Positions 48,543 to 56,991 of a DNA stretch of 64,000 nt are shown here, in pieces (position 1 is the first letter of the stretch; each line of letters starts with the position of its first letter). The position numbers and the translations under genes were made by a program. The stretch is from a virus. The notes under the pieces were generated by a model, which was not told where the DNA came from, did not search any database, and saw only the letters and a list, made by a program, of their open reading frames with translations. The stretch spans positions 1 through 64,000 of the IMG/VR virus record IMGVR_UViG_3300033143_008750. One strand, given 5' to 3'.

Positions 48543-48802
48543 TGTATATCGTCGGACAAGCACGTAATCCTGAGGATGACAACGACGCTGATCGTTGGAC
48601 ACTTGAAATACACAGGGTGTCAGATACAGACATAAATGATATTGAGCATTACTGTTGCATAGAGATACACGAAGATACACTTGATTTGTGTTTGTTGAAA
48701 GCTAAAATCATCTGCAATGTCTTTAATGACAAAGGATTTGTAGGTGCAGAAACAATGGTCAAGAAATTGAATTCAGAACAGAAAAATATACCACAAATTT
48801 AA
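48542..48802 (+). CDS. Small acidic protein, unknown
   Basis: 86 residues, DDNDADRWTLEIHRVSDTDIN. Overlaps the previous gene by TAATG. Unrecognised. Confidence 0.6.
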   Translation: MYIVGQARNPEDDNDADRWTLEIHRVSDTDINDIEHYCCIEIHEDTLDLCLLKAKIICNVFNDKGFVGAETMVKKLNSEQKNIPQI

Positions 48803-48820
48803 CTAAGAAGTGAGATCCAC

Positions 48821-51160
48821 ATGAAACTTGAAACACCGAGTGTACCAGTCGAAATATGCGGCGAAATTGCCTCTGGCGACTTTCACATTAAAAACTCCGC
48901 AACAGCATTTGCAATTCTGTCTAGCGGTCTGTATTCAAACAAGTATGAAGCGATCTTGCGTGAACTAGGTTGTAATGCATACGACAGCCACGTAGAAGCA
49001 GGATGTGTAGACAAACAATTCACAGTTCATCTTCCTACAAGGCCCAATCCTATTTTCAGTGTCCGTGACTATGGCATCGGCCTAGATCACGAACAAGTAA
49101 TGGGATTGTACACGACGTATTTTGAATCGACTAAGAATAACAGTAATGATTTTGTTGGTTGCATGGGACTCGGTTCGAAGTCTCCTTTCAGTTACACTAA
49201 GAATTTCACAATCACCGCTATCAAAGACGGCATCAAAGGCCAGTACTCAGCATTCATCGGTGAGAAGGGCGTTCCTGCAATAGTTCAATTGCTTGATGAG
49301 AAAACTGACGAGGGCAATGGTGTAGAAATTTCGTTTGCAGTTGAAAATCGCAGCGATATGCGCCAATTTCAGCATGAAGCCAAGAAAGTCTACAAATGGT
49401 TTCAACTACGACCAGAATTCACTGGTGCTGAACTAGATATTCCTGAATTAGAATATGCAGAAATGGATATTATTCCAGGAACGCACATGGAAGAATCTCG
49501 TGGTTGGAGTAACAAATCAGTTGCTATCATGGGAAATGTAGCATATCCGATTGACGTTCCTGACGGTGAGGAACTTCCTGAAGGGATTCGTGAACTTATG
49601 CATGACAATAGTTTTGCAATCCGCTTCGATATTGGTGAACTTGACATTGCTGCTTCCCGTGAAGAATTGAGCTACGTTCCTCACACGATAACAAACCTCA
49701 TCAAGAAAGGTGAGGAAATTATGGCAGCACTAGAAGTTTATGTTGTCAATAAGATCAAACCAGCCAAGACAAAGTGGGAGCGTAACATACTTGCTGCTGA
49801 ATTGATTAACAGCAATGAAAAGTTATTTGGCGGAATCGTAGAGAATTATCTCAGCAAACACAGAGCGCAGTTCGTCAAAGGAACGAAACGTCAATATAGT
49901 CGCTTAGAAATTACTGTTCCAGTTTCCGAAATGGATAAGATCAACGGTATTAAATATACGATGAAAACTATTCGTAAAAATTACAACGATTATTCAAAGA
50001 CTCAACTTGTGAATATCAAAACAACTTCACAAGCGAAGCCGAAGCGTCTACAGAAGAATCCTAAGCTACATGGATACGATTCTCAAAATCGTTGGGAAGT
50101 TCATCAAGTCGATGCTAATAAAACTCAGATCATTTTCAATGACGAAAGTGGTAATATCTTAAAGCGAATCCGTCAAGCATATCTTGATCCTGATTACAAA
50201 GACTTGTTCACCAATGCGAATATCCTTATCTTTCAAGCACAGAATAAAGATACTGATAAAAAAGCCATCCTGAAATTCATTAAATCTCGATTTGGTAAGT
50301 CTCCGATTCTGTACGCTTCACAGCTACCGAAAGTATTGACAATCTCTGGCGCGCTAGGAAACACGAATGTAACTGTACAGCGGTTCATCGGCAAGCGCAC
50401 AGGCCGCTATGGTCGCGACGAGCATACATTCGATGCTGTCAATGGTAAGATGAAAGATATTCCGCCAACCATTGAGAAAGGGAAGAAAAAGATATTTTTG
50501 TATCTTAAGTTGTCGCACAAGTCAATTTTAAAACCTGATGGCACTGGTAATGTATGGAGTGCAACATCCATGATGGACTTGCTAGATAATAGTGAGATTG
50601 CTAAGATCGCAGGTATTAATCTTAACAAAGTCTACGGTGTAAACAAAACGAGTTTGAAAACTGTCACCAAAGATAAGCGTTGGGTTAACTTCTTCGATTA
50701 CATCAACAAAGAATTTGATAAGATCGACTGGAAGACTGCAAGAATTGAAACAGAACACAAAATCATTGGTCAGCAGTTCAATGACTCAGATTACCTTCTA
50801 TCAAAGGTCGATGATTCTACTCTGTTGAAAATGGCTTCGACTAAGACTCCTGTAGGAATCATGTTCACTCACTGGAATAAGTGGAAGGCATCGACTCCAG
50901 CGAAAGCGAAGAAAGGAATCAAGATTGAATATGATCGCCTGATTCGTGTTATGCAAGAATTTTTCCCGCAAAAAGATTTCACAAAAACATCTGCGAAACT
51001 GGATGTGGCAAAGATTGAAAAAAAGTACGAGAAGATTTTTGAAAATGTGAAAAATGCGTATCCAATGCTAGATTATCTCACTCTTAGTGAAAACTATCAT
51101 TCAGATCATCATTGGAGAGATGCACTTAATTATATCAAACTTATTGACAACGCACGATAA
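48821..51160 (+). CDS. rIIA: rIIA-like protein
   Basis: 779 residues, close to T4 RIIA length. RIIA influences lysis timing and exclusion. The N-terminal GHKL ATPase fold shows AILRELGCNAYDSH (N box, about residue 45), VRDYGIGLDHEQV (G1), and CMGLGSKSPFSYTKNF (G2). Ribosome binding site is weak (AGAAGTGAGA). Next gene is rIIB-like, as in T4. Confidence 0.9.
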   Translation: MKLETPSVPVEICGEIASGDFHIKNSATAFAILSSGLYSNKYEAILRELGCNAYDSHVEAGCVDKQFTVHLPTRPNPIFSVRDYGIGLDHEQVMGLYTTYFESTKNNSNDFVGCMGLGSKSPFSYTKNFTITAIKDGIKGQYSAFIGEKGVPAIVQLLDEKTDEGNGVEISFAVENRSDMRQFQHEAKKVYKWFQLRPEFTGAELDIPELEYAEMDIIPGTHMEESRGWSNKSVAIMGNVAYPIDVPDGEELPEGIRELMHDNSFAIRFDIGELDIAASREELSYVPHTITNLIKKGEEIMAALEVYVVNKIKPAKTKWERNILAAELINSNEKLFGGIVENYLSKHRAQFVKGTKRQYSRLEITVPVSEMDKINGIKYTMKTIRKNYNDYSKTQLVNIKTTSQAKPKRLQKNPKLHGYDSQNRWEVHQVDANKTQIIFNDESGNILKRIRQAYLDPDYKDLFTNANILIFQAQNKDTDKKAILKFIKSRFGKSPILYASQLPKVLTISGALGNTNVTVQRFIGKRTGRYGRDEHTFDAVNGKMKDIPPTIEKGKKKIFLYLKLSHKSILKPDGTGNVWSATSMMDLLDNSEIAKIAGINLNKVYGVNKTSLKTVTKDKRWVNFFDYINKEFDKIDWKTARIETEHKIIGQQFNDSDYLLSKVDDSTLLKMASTKTPVGIMFTHWNKWKASTPAKAKKGIKIEYDRLIRVMQEFFPQKDFTKTSAKLDVAKIEKKYEKIFENVKNAYPMLDYLTLSENYHSDHHWRDALNYIKLIDNAR

Positions 51161-51172
51161 TTGTGCTAACAT
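51144..51172 (+). promoter_or_regulatory. Sigma70-type promoter of rIIB
   Basis: TTGACA (51144-51149), 17 bases, TAACAT (51167-51172), inside the end of rIIA, as expected for separate rIIB expression. Confidence 0.8.
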
Positions 51173-51197
51173 GTAACAACAACTGAGAGGTACTAAA

Positions 51198-52076
51198 ATG
51201 AAATTTCCACATATTTACCAAGGCAATAGCCTGACTATCTTTATCGAAGGGAAGCAGCACACAATTAATCGTGAAACGCATCCAAATTTCGATAAGGTTA
51301 TCGCAGCGATGCGCGATGAGGATTGGGATGTAATTCCAGACCTTGTTGATATGACCCGCGCAATTGCAAACTTCACTTCCGACAACGGCGACATCGAAGT
51401 TAAAAACGGCGATGTTTATTACTTGGGACGGCCTTTTCACAATGCAATGACAGATCGTTTGTTAGCAATGCTTGAAGAAGGTTTTCCAGTAGATGCTCTC
51501 TGTAACTTCCTGTCTCGACTGAAAGAGAATCCGTCGAAACGTGCAGTTGACGAACTTTACGGTTTTCTTGAGAACAACGATTTGCCGCTGACCGAAGATG
51601 GTTACTTTCTTGCGTACAAGAAAGTACGCGAAGATTATACAGATATTCACAGCGGCACGTTCGATAACAGCATTGGTCAGACTTGCTCAATGCCTCGCAA
51701 CGAGGTAAACGAGGACAAAGATCAAACTTGTTCTTCGGGCTTGCATTTCTGCTCACTTGATTATCTTCCGCATTTCGGCGGACGTTCAGGCTATCGCGTT
51801 ATGATCCTTCAGATCAATCCGCGTGATGTTGTAAGCATTCCGTCTGACTACAACAACGCTAAGGGCAGAACTTGCCGTTACGAAGTTGTTGCAGAGCATA
51901 ATGCTGAGAATCGGGATACGACTTCTGCGTTTAGCTCAGTTGTTGTTTCTGCTAGCTCAGGCGCACCGCGGGAAGTTCGTGATTATGGCAACGGTCAGTA
52001 TCGGTATGTAGATAACGGTTACTACGCTTCACAGGAAGATGTGATGGCGTGGAACGACTATCTAGATAACAAGTAA
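51198..52076 (+). CDS. rIIB: rIIB-like protein
   Basis: 292 residues. ELYGFLENNDLPLTEDGYFL followed by AYKKVREDYTDIHSGTFDN, then CSSGLHFCSLDYLPHF and VVSIPSDYNNAKGRTCRYEVV are the RIIB hallmarks. Works with RIIA. Followed by a strong terminator. Confidence 0.9.
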   Translation: MKFPHIYQGNSLTIFIEGKQHTINRETHPNFDKVIAAMRDEDWDVIPDLVDMTRAIANFTSDNGDIEVKNGDVYYLGRPFHNAMTDRLLAMLEEGFPVDALCNFLSRLKENPSKRAVDELYGFLENNDLPLTEDGYFLAYKKVREDYTDIHSGTFDNSIGQTCSMPRNEVNEDKDQTCSSGLHFCSLDYLPHFGGRSGYRVMILQINPRDVVSIPSDYNNAKGRTCRYEVVAEHNAENRDTTSAFSSVVVSASSGAPREVRDYGNGQYRYVDNGYYASQEDVMAWNDYLDNK

Positions 52077-52084
52077 GTACAACG

Positions 52085-52149
52085 GGATGCGGCTGGCGTC
52101 GCAATGATGTGGGTCCTTGCTTCTTCTCAGCGCCAGTCGTATCCTTTTT
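52085..52149 (+). terminator. Rho-independent terminator after rIIB
   Basis: GGATGCGGCTGGCG (52085-52098) and CGCCAGTCGTATCC (52131-52144) form 14 pairs with two G-U, followed by TTTTT. Confidence 0.88.
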
Positions 52150-52228
52150 GAATTTGTGTGATCCGTTTGGGGATCGGTAGAGCACCTAGACGAAGATTGT
52201 GCAGTCACTTCTTGTTAACATTGTTGAT

Positions 52229-53080
52229 ATGAATACTGCCAAAATTTGTAAACGACTGGCTCATAAGTCCAACACTTATGATGAACGTCGGTGGATGGCT
52301 ATTAGTTTGCTAAATAGTTCAGCTAGGATGGGGACTTCGGGTGGGGAATTCGAGGGCACAGACACATACAAGGCAAATATGGCATATACGAAAAAGATTA
52401 AAAAAATAATAGACGATGGCATAATTACTTATATCAACGATTACGGAATAGATCCTGAACATCGCGAAATCTATCTATTTCCAAGAGAAGAATACATGTA
52501 CGGCGGCGGCGACGAAGGCCTCGCAGAACCAGGCGTCGAATTCAGTCTCGCAAATCAATTCATCCGCAACATCAGAATCTTATCAAATATCTCACCTGAT
52601 CCTATTCTCATACACCTAAAATCTTGTGGTGGAGAATGGCACGAAGGTCTTGCGATGTATCAAGCAATCAAAGCTTGCAGATGCCACGTAACAATCCTAA
52701 ACTATGCAAGCGCACGTAGCATGAGCAGCATCATATTCTCAGCAGCAGATCATCGTGCAATGATGCCATTTTCAACATTTATGATTCACACAGGTACTCT
52801 GGTGCTACTCGGCACAGGCACACAAATTCAAACTGAATATGAAGAAGCTAAGAAAGCAGATAAAATTATGCTTGATATTTACGTTGACTTACTCAAAGAA
52901 TCTGAACTAATGAAAAGCTGGACACGTAAACGTATTAACACATGGCTTGTCAAGAAAATGAAAGACAAAGAAGAGGTCTACTTCACAGCAGAAGAAGCAG
53001 TAGAGCATAATTTTGCAGATACGATCTTCGGCGCCGACGGAACCTACGACTGGAGTGCATTAACTAATTCCTCCACATAA
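52229..53080 (+). CDS. ClpP-like serine protease
   Basis: 283 residues from ATG 52229; a GTG at 52199 is also possible. A core ClpP fold: PILIHLKSCGGEWHEGLAMY, NYASARSMSSIIFSAADHRAM with the nucleophile Ser (about residue 162), STFMIHTG with the catalytic His. The N-terminal 100 residues are extra relative to ClpP, with RREWM-type helices. It could degrade tagged peptides with host Clp ATPases, or act in head maturation. Its position before late genes allows either. Confidence 0.87.
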   Translation: MNTAKICKRLAHKSNTYDERRWMAISLLNSSARMGTSGGEFEGTDTYKANMAYTKKIKKIIDDGIITYINDYGIDPEHREIYLFPREEYMYGGGDEGLAEPGVEFSLANQFIRNIRILSNISPDPILIHLKSCGGEWHEGLAMYQAIKACRCHVTILNYASARSMSSIIFSAADHRAMMPFSTFMIHTGTLVLLGTGTQIQTEYEEAKKADKIMLDIYVDLLKESELMKSWTRKRINTWLVKKMKDKEEVYFTAEEAVEHNFADTIFGADGTYDWSALTNSST

Positions 53081-53120
53081 TTGATAAATACAGTTATAAC
53101 TATAACTGGAGATTTATCAA
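53081..53120 (+). promoter_or_regulatory. Late promoter inside an RBS-hiding inverted repeat
   Basis: GATAAATA (53083-53090), expected start 53096. TTGATAAAT (53081-53089) pairs with ATTTATCAA (53112-53120), directly before the ATG; inside, CAGTTAT-AACT-ATAACTG (53091-53108). The promoter is part of the 5' arm, the T4 gene e arrangement, at an endolysin gene. Confidence 0.8.
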
Positions 53121-53732
53121 ATGGGCATGGAAGATTTTCTAGGTTCTGTAATAGACGAGAACGAGAAAGACAACGATAGCACAGACCACTTTGACAAAGC
53201 AATACTAATCACGCTGAAACACGAAGGCGGTTTCGTTAATGATCCAGTTGACCCAGGCGGCGCAACTAATTGGGGTATGTCCATTCGTTTTCTAAAAGGT
53301 GCAGGTGATTCGGATGGCGACGGCTTCGATGATGGTGACCTAGATCACGACGGCGATATTGATGTTGATGATATTAAGAATATGACTGTTGACCAAGCAC
53401 GTAAACTCTACCGTACTCATTTTTGGGACAAGTATAACTACGATACAATTTCTGACTTTATTGTAGCTGCACGTTGTTTCGATATGACAGTCAATATGGG
53501 TGCAAAGCAGACAGGCAAAATTGTACAACGCGCATTAAATAACTTGGGTAGCTCACTTAAAGTTGACGGCGCGATCGGCAAGAATACGTTTGCAACAATT
53601 AACTGCACTAACTCTGAAATGTTGATGGCAGAAATTCGTCAGGAACATGCGCAATTTTACCTAGACCTTATAGCAGCCAAACCAAAGTTTGAAAAATACA
53701 GAAAAGGTTGGTTACGACGCGCTGCGGCGTAA
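53121..53732 (+). CDS. GH108 endolysin with Ca-binding insert
   Basis: 203 residues. The muramidase motif LKHEGGFVNDPVDPGGATNWG holds the catalytic Glu (about residue 36). Between it and the helical part sits DSDGDGFDDGDLDHDGDIDVDD, two DxDxDG-like loops resembling EF-hand or dockerin calcium sites. The C-terminal part is a peptidoglycan-binding helix bundle (GAIGKNTFATIN). No signal peptide, so a holin is needed for release. Confidence 0.9.
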   Translation: MGMEDFLGSVIDENEKDNDSTDHFDKAILITLKHEGGFVNDPVDPGGATNWGMSIRFLKGAGDSDGDGFDDGDLDHDGDIDVDDIKNMTVDQARKLYRTHFWDKYNYDTISDFIVAARCFDMTVNMGAKQTGKIVQRALNNLGSSLKVDGAIGKNTFATINCTNSEMLMAEIRQEHAQFYLDLIAAKPKFEKYRKGWLRRAAA

Positions 53733-53755
53733 GTAATGCAACTGTTTAATCATAG

Positions 53756-53821
53756 GTGTAACACAGATAAATAACCTTACATAGAGAAATACTCTGTGAA
53801 TACAATAAAACTGTGTTACAC
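53756..53821 (+). promoter_or_regulatory. Late promoter with an 11-base inverted repeat
   Basis: GTGTAACACAG (53756-53766) and CTGTGTTACAC (53811-53821) are perfect complements. GATAAATA (53766-53773) overlaps the first arm; expected start 53779. It lies 40 bases before the next ATG, so it may be an operator or a read-through terminator. Confidence 0.6.
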
Positions 53822-53860
53822 ATTATGGTAAACTCAAAAGAATATACTCAGGAATGAACA

Positions 53861-54424
53861 ATGAATAAAGCACTAATCATACTTACAGCATTAATATTAA
53901 TTCCCTTCACTTCTCTAGCAGGAGAAGTGGAACAGACAGCAATGGACAAACTGTTAGATCAGTATGAACTAAAACAGCAAGTAGCTAACGCATCAGCACC
54001 ATTAGACTTATTATCAGAAAATCGCAGATTAAGAAATGAGATTATTGATCTACGAGTTGAGAAAGACGGACTGAGTGAACAAGTATCATACTTGCAAGTT
54101 ACAATTAACAATATGGTTTCATCAGAAGGTGAACAATCAGGTTGTGACGTTGTAGAATGCGTACCGTTAGAAGATGTAATGAATGAGAAACTTATTACAT
54201 ACGTTATTACTTCTTTAGGAATGTATAGATTAGCAGAAATACTAGATCAAGCAGCCCCAGTAGAAAACGTTGAAGCACATACCAAAGCACAGAAAATAAT
54301 GAAAGGTGTGAAATCAGACTTAGATGTGCTGGGCTTCGATACTTCGAATATGTCAGAAGTTCCTGAATTAGATGAATTGCTGGAACAGTTAGAAATAACT
54401 CAAGGCTCAAGGCTAGCACGATAA
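53861..54424 (+). CDS. Exported coiled-coil protein, possible spanin
   Basis: 187 residues. A signal peptide (MNKALIILTALILIPFTSLA) precedes a coiled coil (RRLRNEIIDLRVEKDGLSEQ) and a CDVVEC pair. Location after the endolysin and before a membrane protein fits a lysis role as outer or periplasmic spanin part; unproven. Confidence 0.58.
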   Translation: MNKALIILTALILIPFTSLAGEVEQTAMDKLLDQYELKQQVANASAPLDLLSENRRLRNEIIDLRVEKDGLSEQVSYLQVTINNMVSSEGEQSGCDVVECVPLEDVMNEKLITYVITSLGMYRLAEILDQAAPVENVEAHTKAQKIMKGVKSDLDVLGFDTSNMSEVPELDELLEQLEITQGSRLAR

Positions 54425-54462
54425 GTTGCACCACTAAAATATAATCAATTAAGGTGTAAATT

Positions 54463-54855
54463 ATGGTACCCAAAACAGAAGAAACAAAACTTACGGTAAA
54501 GATGCTAGGAATAATAGCAAGTATAATATTAGCGATATTAGGTTCAGTCGCCAGTAGCTTTGTCTTTGTTGATAATAGATATGTCAACAAAGATATTTAT
54601 GATGTTCATGTAACACAAAACGATGAAGACTTTGCAGAAATGGATGAGAAAACAGCACTATTAATAAGTGCAATGCAGACTCAAAGTGAGCAAGACTTAA
54701 ATCGTGTTTATAAAGCTATCAAAGACGCATCAGCATTGCCCCTCATTGTTCGACGCGATCTACTACAGGCACGAAGAAGTACACTAACTCCCGTAGAAAG
54801 TGATGAACTAGAGATTTTGAACACAAAGCTAGATGAACTGAATATAGAACAATAA
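54463..54855 (+). CDS. Membrane coiled-coil protein, possible inner spanin or holin
   Basis: 130 residues. A single N-terminal membrane segment (MLGIIASIILAILGSVASSFVF) with a coiled coil behind, the layout of an i-spanin. Ends before a terminator. Role inferred from the lysis neighbourhood. Confidence 0.58.
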   Translation: MVPKTEETKLTVKMLGIIASIILAILGSVASSFVFVDNRYVNKDIYDVHVTQNDEDFAEMDEKTALLISAMQTQSEQDLNRVYKAIKDASALPLIVRRDLLQARRSTLTPVESDELEILNTKLDELNIEQ

Positions 54856-54879
54856 GAACATACAACAATCATAAGCTTA

Positions 54880-54901
54880 GGGGCGTTTTCGCCCCTTTTT
54901 T
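54880..54901 (+). terminator. Rho-independent terminator after lysis genes
   Basis: GGGGCG-TTTT-CGCCCC followed by TTTTTT. Confidence 0.92.
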
Positions 54902-54905
54902 ACGG

Positions 54906-54934
54906 TTGACAAGTGGTAAAAGAGGTGCTAAAAT
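54906..54934 (+). promoter_or_regulatory. Sigma70-type promoter, leaderless transcript
   Basis: TTGACA (54906-54911), 17 bases, TAAAAT (54929-54934). Expected start 54941 equals the A of the ATG. Confidence 0.87.
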
Positions 54935-54940
54935 ATCGTA

Positions 54941-55402
54941 ATGAAAATTGGATTCACAGGAACACAGACAGGAATCACTCCTCCGCAGTTTGACTTACTT
55001 GTAGAAGTGTTGCAAGAGCTCCACGAAGTCACAGAAGCGCATCACGGAGATTGTCTTGGTGCTGATAGAGAATTTTCTATAATTGTTGATTGTATTTTCG
55101 GTACCGGTAAGATACATTGTCATCCTCCAGAGGACGGTAAGAAACGAGCATTTTGCAGAGTAGATGTAATGTATGAGGCTCTTCCGTTCTTGGTTCGTAA
55201 TCATAATATCGTAAATAAAACAGATATATTGATTGCTTGCCCGAAAGGAATGAATGAAGAAGTACGATCAGGAACATGGGCAACAGTACGATTTGCACGA
55301 AAGCAGAAAGGCATCATTGTAATCCTTTGGCCAGATGGTAAATACACATATGAGGAACATAAAATTCCTACTTACCCAGATGAGGACGTAGATGAGGATT
55401 AA
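54941..55402 (+). CDS. SLOG/LOG-like nucleotide-binding protein, probably leaderless
   Basis: 153 residues. MKIGFTGTQTGITPPQFDLL, HHGDCLGADREF, CHPPEDGKKRAFC and RSGTWATVRFARKQKGIIVI match a conserved phage family of the SLOG/DprA-like superfamily, Rossmannoid folds that bind nucleotides. The ligand is unknown. It precedes a set of NAD-related genes. Confidence 0.8.
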   Translation: MKIGFTGTQTGITPPQFDLLVEVLQELHEVTEAHHGDCLGADREFSIIVDCIFGTGKIHCHPPEDGKKRAFCRVDVMYEALPFLVRNHNIVNKTDILIACPKGMNEEVRSGTWATVRFARKQKGIIVILWPDGKYTYEEHKIPTYPDEDVDED

Positions 55403-55685
55403 AGCAAGAGCAAGCTTAGATCGTTTGAAAACGATGAAAAACAAGAAACGAAAGTTTGTTGCAACATCAGAATTAGATCGTGAGACTTGGATTGAATGTG
55501 ATGTATCAGAAACAAAAATCGGTCTCAGGAATACAGCGACAACAAATCGCTACATTGAATTGATTGCATGGACTAACAAAGCAGCAATAGGAAGATACAC
55601 AAGAGTAGATGGATCGTTTTGGTTTGAAAACGAAAAAGATGCATTTAAATTTAAGTTGAAGTGGGGCGAACCCGATGGCAAATAA
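55392..55685 (+). CDS. Small phage protein, unknown
   Basis: 97 residues. ELDRETWIECDVSETKIGLR and SFWFENEKDAFKFKLKWG form a beta-alpha domain found in several phages, no name. Overlaps both neighbours. Confidence 0.62.
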   Translation: MRIKARASLDRLKTMKNKKRKFVATSELDRETWIECDVSETKIGLRNTATTNRYIELIAWTNKAAIGRYTRVDGSFWFENEKDAFKFKLKWGEPDGK

Positions 55686-56034
55686 CAGACGACCACAAGC
55701 GCCGAAGCGCAGAAATTTTGTAGCGAAGAATGCTAATAAGGTTCATCGTCCGCAGACTTTCCGCGACCGTACCAAGTATGATAGGTACGAGGATTATTTG
55801 AGCGATCAACTTGACGATTATATTGCTGACATTGAGCCTGTCGGAGATGTAATGAGCAAGGAAGAATTTGTAGCAAAAATCTCAGGAGAAGAATACGATC
55901 CTGACATGCGCAAAGATTATGAAGATTGGCTTGCCGCACAGAACGATGGCGGTACAGAAACGTGGGAAGATTACACCGACGATTACACCGATGATGATTT
56001 TGCTGACGAAAGATTTGATGATTATGACTACTAA
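55675..56034 (+). CDS. Acidic protein with internal element
   Basis: 119 residues. VMSKEEFVAKISGEEYDPDM (about residue 60) contains the F-x3-I-x-G form. The C-terminus is heavily acidic (DYTDDYTDDDFADE). Function unknown. Confidence 0.64.
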   Translation: MANNRRPQAPKRRNFVAKNANKVHRPQTFRDRTKYDRYEDYLSDQLDDYIADIEPVGDVMSKEEFVAKISGEEYDPDMRKDYEDWLAAQNDGGTETWEDYTDDYTDDDFADERFDDYDY

Positions 56035-56311
56035 GCAAAAAATGCTACTGATGTACATGCCGAATGGCGGACAAGATGGACAGATGAACGTCTGGTATCA
56101 AGGCGATCATAGTCACGTTGAGTTCCGCGGGCGTCCGTACACAGATTGGGATAGCGAATTCACTGACGATTGGTTTCAGCGTTCCCATGATGTACTTGAG
56201 GGATGGCATTCGTGCGTCCTGCACACAGATCAAACACTAGCGATACTGCCTAATCATCCTGATTACGCAGGTCTGGTTTCACTGATGGCTGAGGCACAAA
56301 CTACTTCCTAA
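56024..56311 (+). CDS. Phage protein, unknown
   Basis: 95 residues from ATG 56024. VWYQGDHSHVEFRGRPYTDW resembles a small beta-rich domain. The upstream start at 55919 overlaps the previous gene too far. Unrecognised. Confidence 0.62.
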   Translation: MTTKQKMLLMYMPNGGQDGQMNVWYQGDHSHVEFRGRPYTDWDSEFTDDWFQRSHDVLEGWHSCVLHTDQTLAILPNHPDYAGLVSLMAEAQTTS

Positions 56312-56312
56312 A

Positions 56313-56356
56313 TATCTCCTAAAGTTAGATAAATACTAGCACTATAAGAGGAGATA
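56313..56356 (+). promoter_or_regulatory. Late promoter inside an RBS-hiding inverted repeat
   Basis: GATAAATA (56328-56335), expected start 56341. TATCTCCT (56313-56320) pairs exactly with AGGAGATA (56349-56356), the ribosome binding site of the next gene. Confidence 0.75.
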
Positions 56357-56360
56357 GTAA

Positions 56361-56897
56361 ATGACATTTATACACATGGGAGCTATGACTGCCGCTGCGG
56401 CAGACCAATTCACAGTTTCACTTAACGGTGCTAATATTTCAGCCACTGGCGGATTCGGCTATGACTGGGGCTGGTCTTTTAAAACAGACGGGCACGTTGA
56501 AGAATATCGTAATGGGTTTACTAATAATATTCACTCCTTAACAGATTGGATTGATCCTAAAATGGGGTTTACTGCCGCAGATTATGAAGTACGCGGTGGC
56601 TTGCAATCAGATTCATCGAGCGAAGCAAAATCTACAACTGGTTCTAATGCGTTTATACCTACTACGGTTGGCCTTATTGGTTCTTGGTACGGCCTAGGTA
56701 TAACTCGCGTTTTCAGGTTCGGAATCGACACATTCCATGATAATGAATTTTCTAATGGATGGATGCGCTTTGAAATAAGAAACATTACCAATCCAAGCCT
56801 CAATACACTATCAAGCGCAGTTGACGCAGCGGCAATCATGGCTGTCGGGGAAACTGCTACAGCATACTACTATAATATCGAAATTGGCTTTGAATAA
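56361..56897 (+). CDS. Virion/fibre-like protein
   Basis: 178 residues. TVSLNGANISATGGFGYDWGW, TDWIDPKMGFTAADYEVRG and a beta sandwich follow; such sequences occur as virion decoration proteins. Late expression supports this. Confidence 0.66.
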   Translation: MTFIHMGAMTAAAADQFTVSLNGANISATGGFGYDWGWSFKTDGHVEEYRNGFTNNIHSLTDWIDPKMGFTAADYEVRGGLQSDSSSEAKSTTGSNAFIPTTVGLIGSWYGLGITRVFRFGIDTFHDNEFSNGWMRFEIRNITNPSLNTLSSAVDAAAIMAVGETATAYYYNIEIGFE

Positions 56898-56937
56898 GCT
56901 AACCTACTGATTATCTCAACAAGTGGAAATGTAGTGG

Positions 56938-56966
56938 TTGACAAACCGCCTATAGGCGTGTATTAT
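56938..56966 (+). promoter_or_regulatory. Sigma70-type promoter of the NMNAT gene
   Basis: TTGACA (56938-56943), 17 bases, TATTAT (56961-56966). Followed by a structured leader of about 87 bases. Confidence 0.85.
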
Positions 56967-56991
56967 ACTCATGTAAGCTAAATACTAGTAC

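Noticed and set aside
52150-52200. tRNA-like D arm (GATCGGTAGAGC) after the rIIB terminator
   Set aside because: No acceptor, anticodon or T arm can be paired around it.
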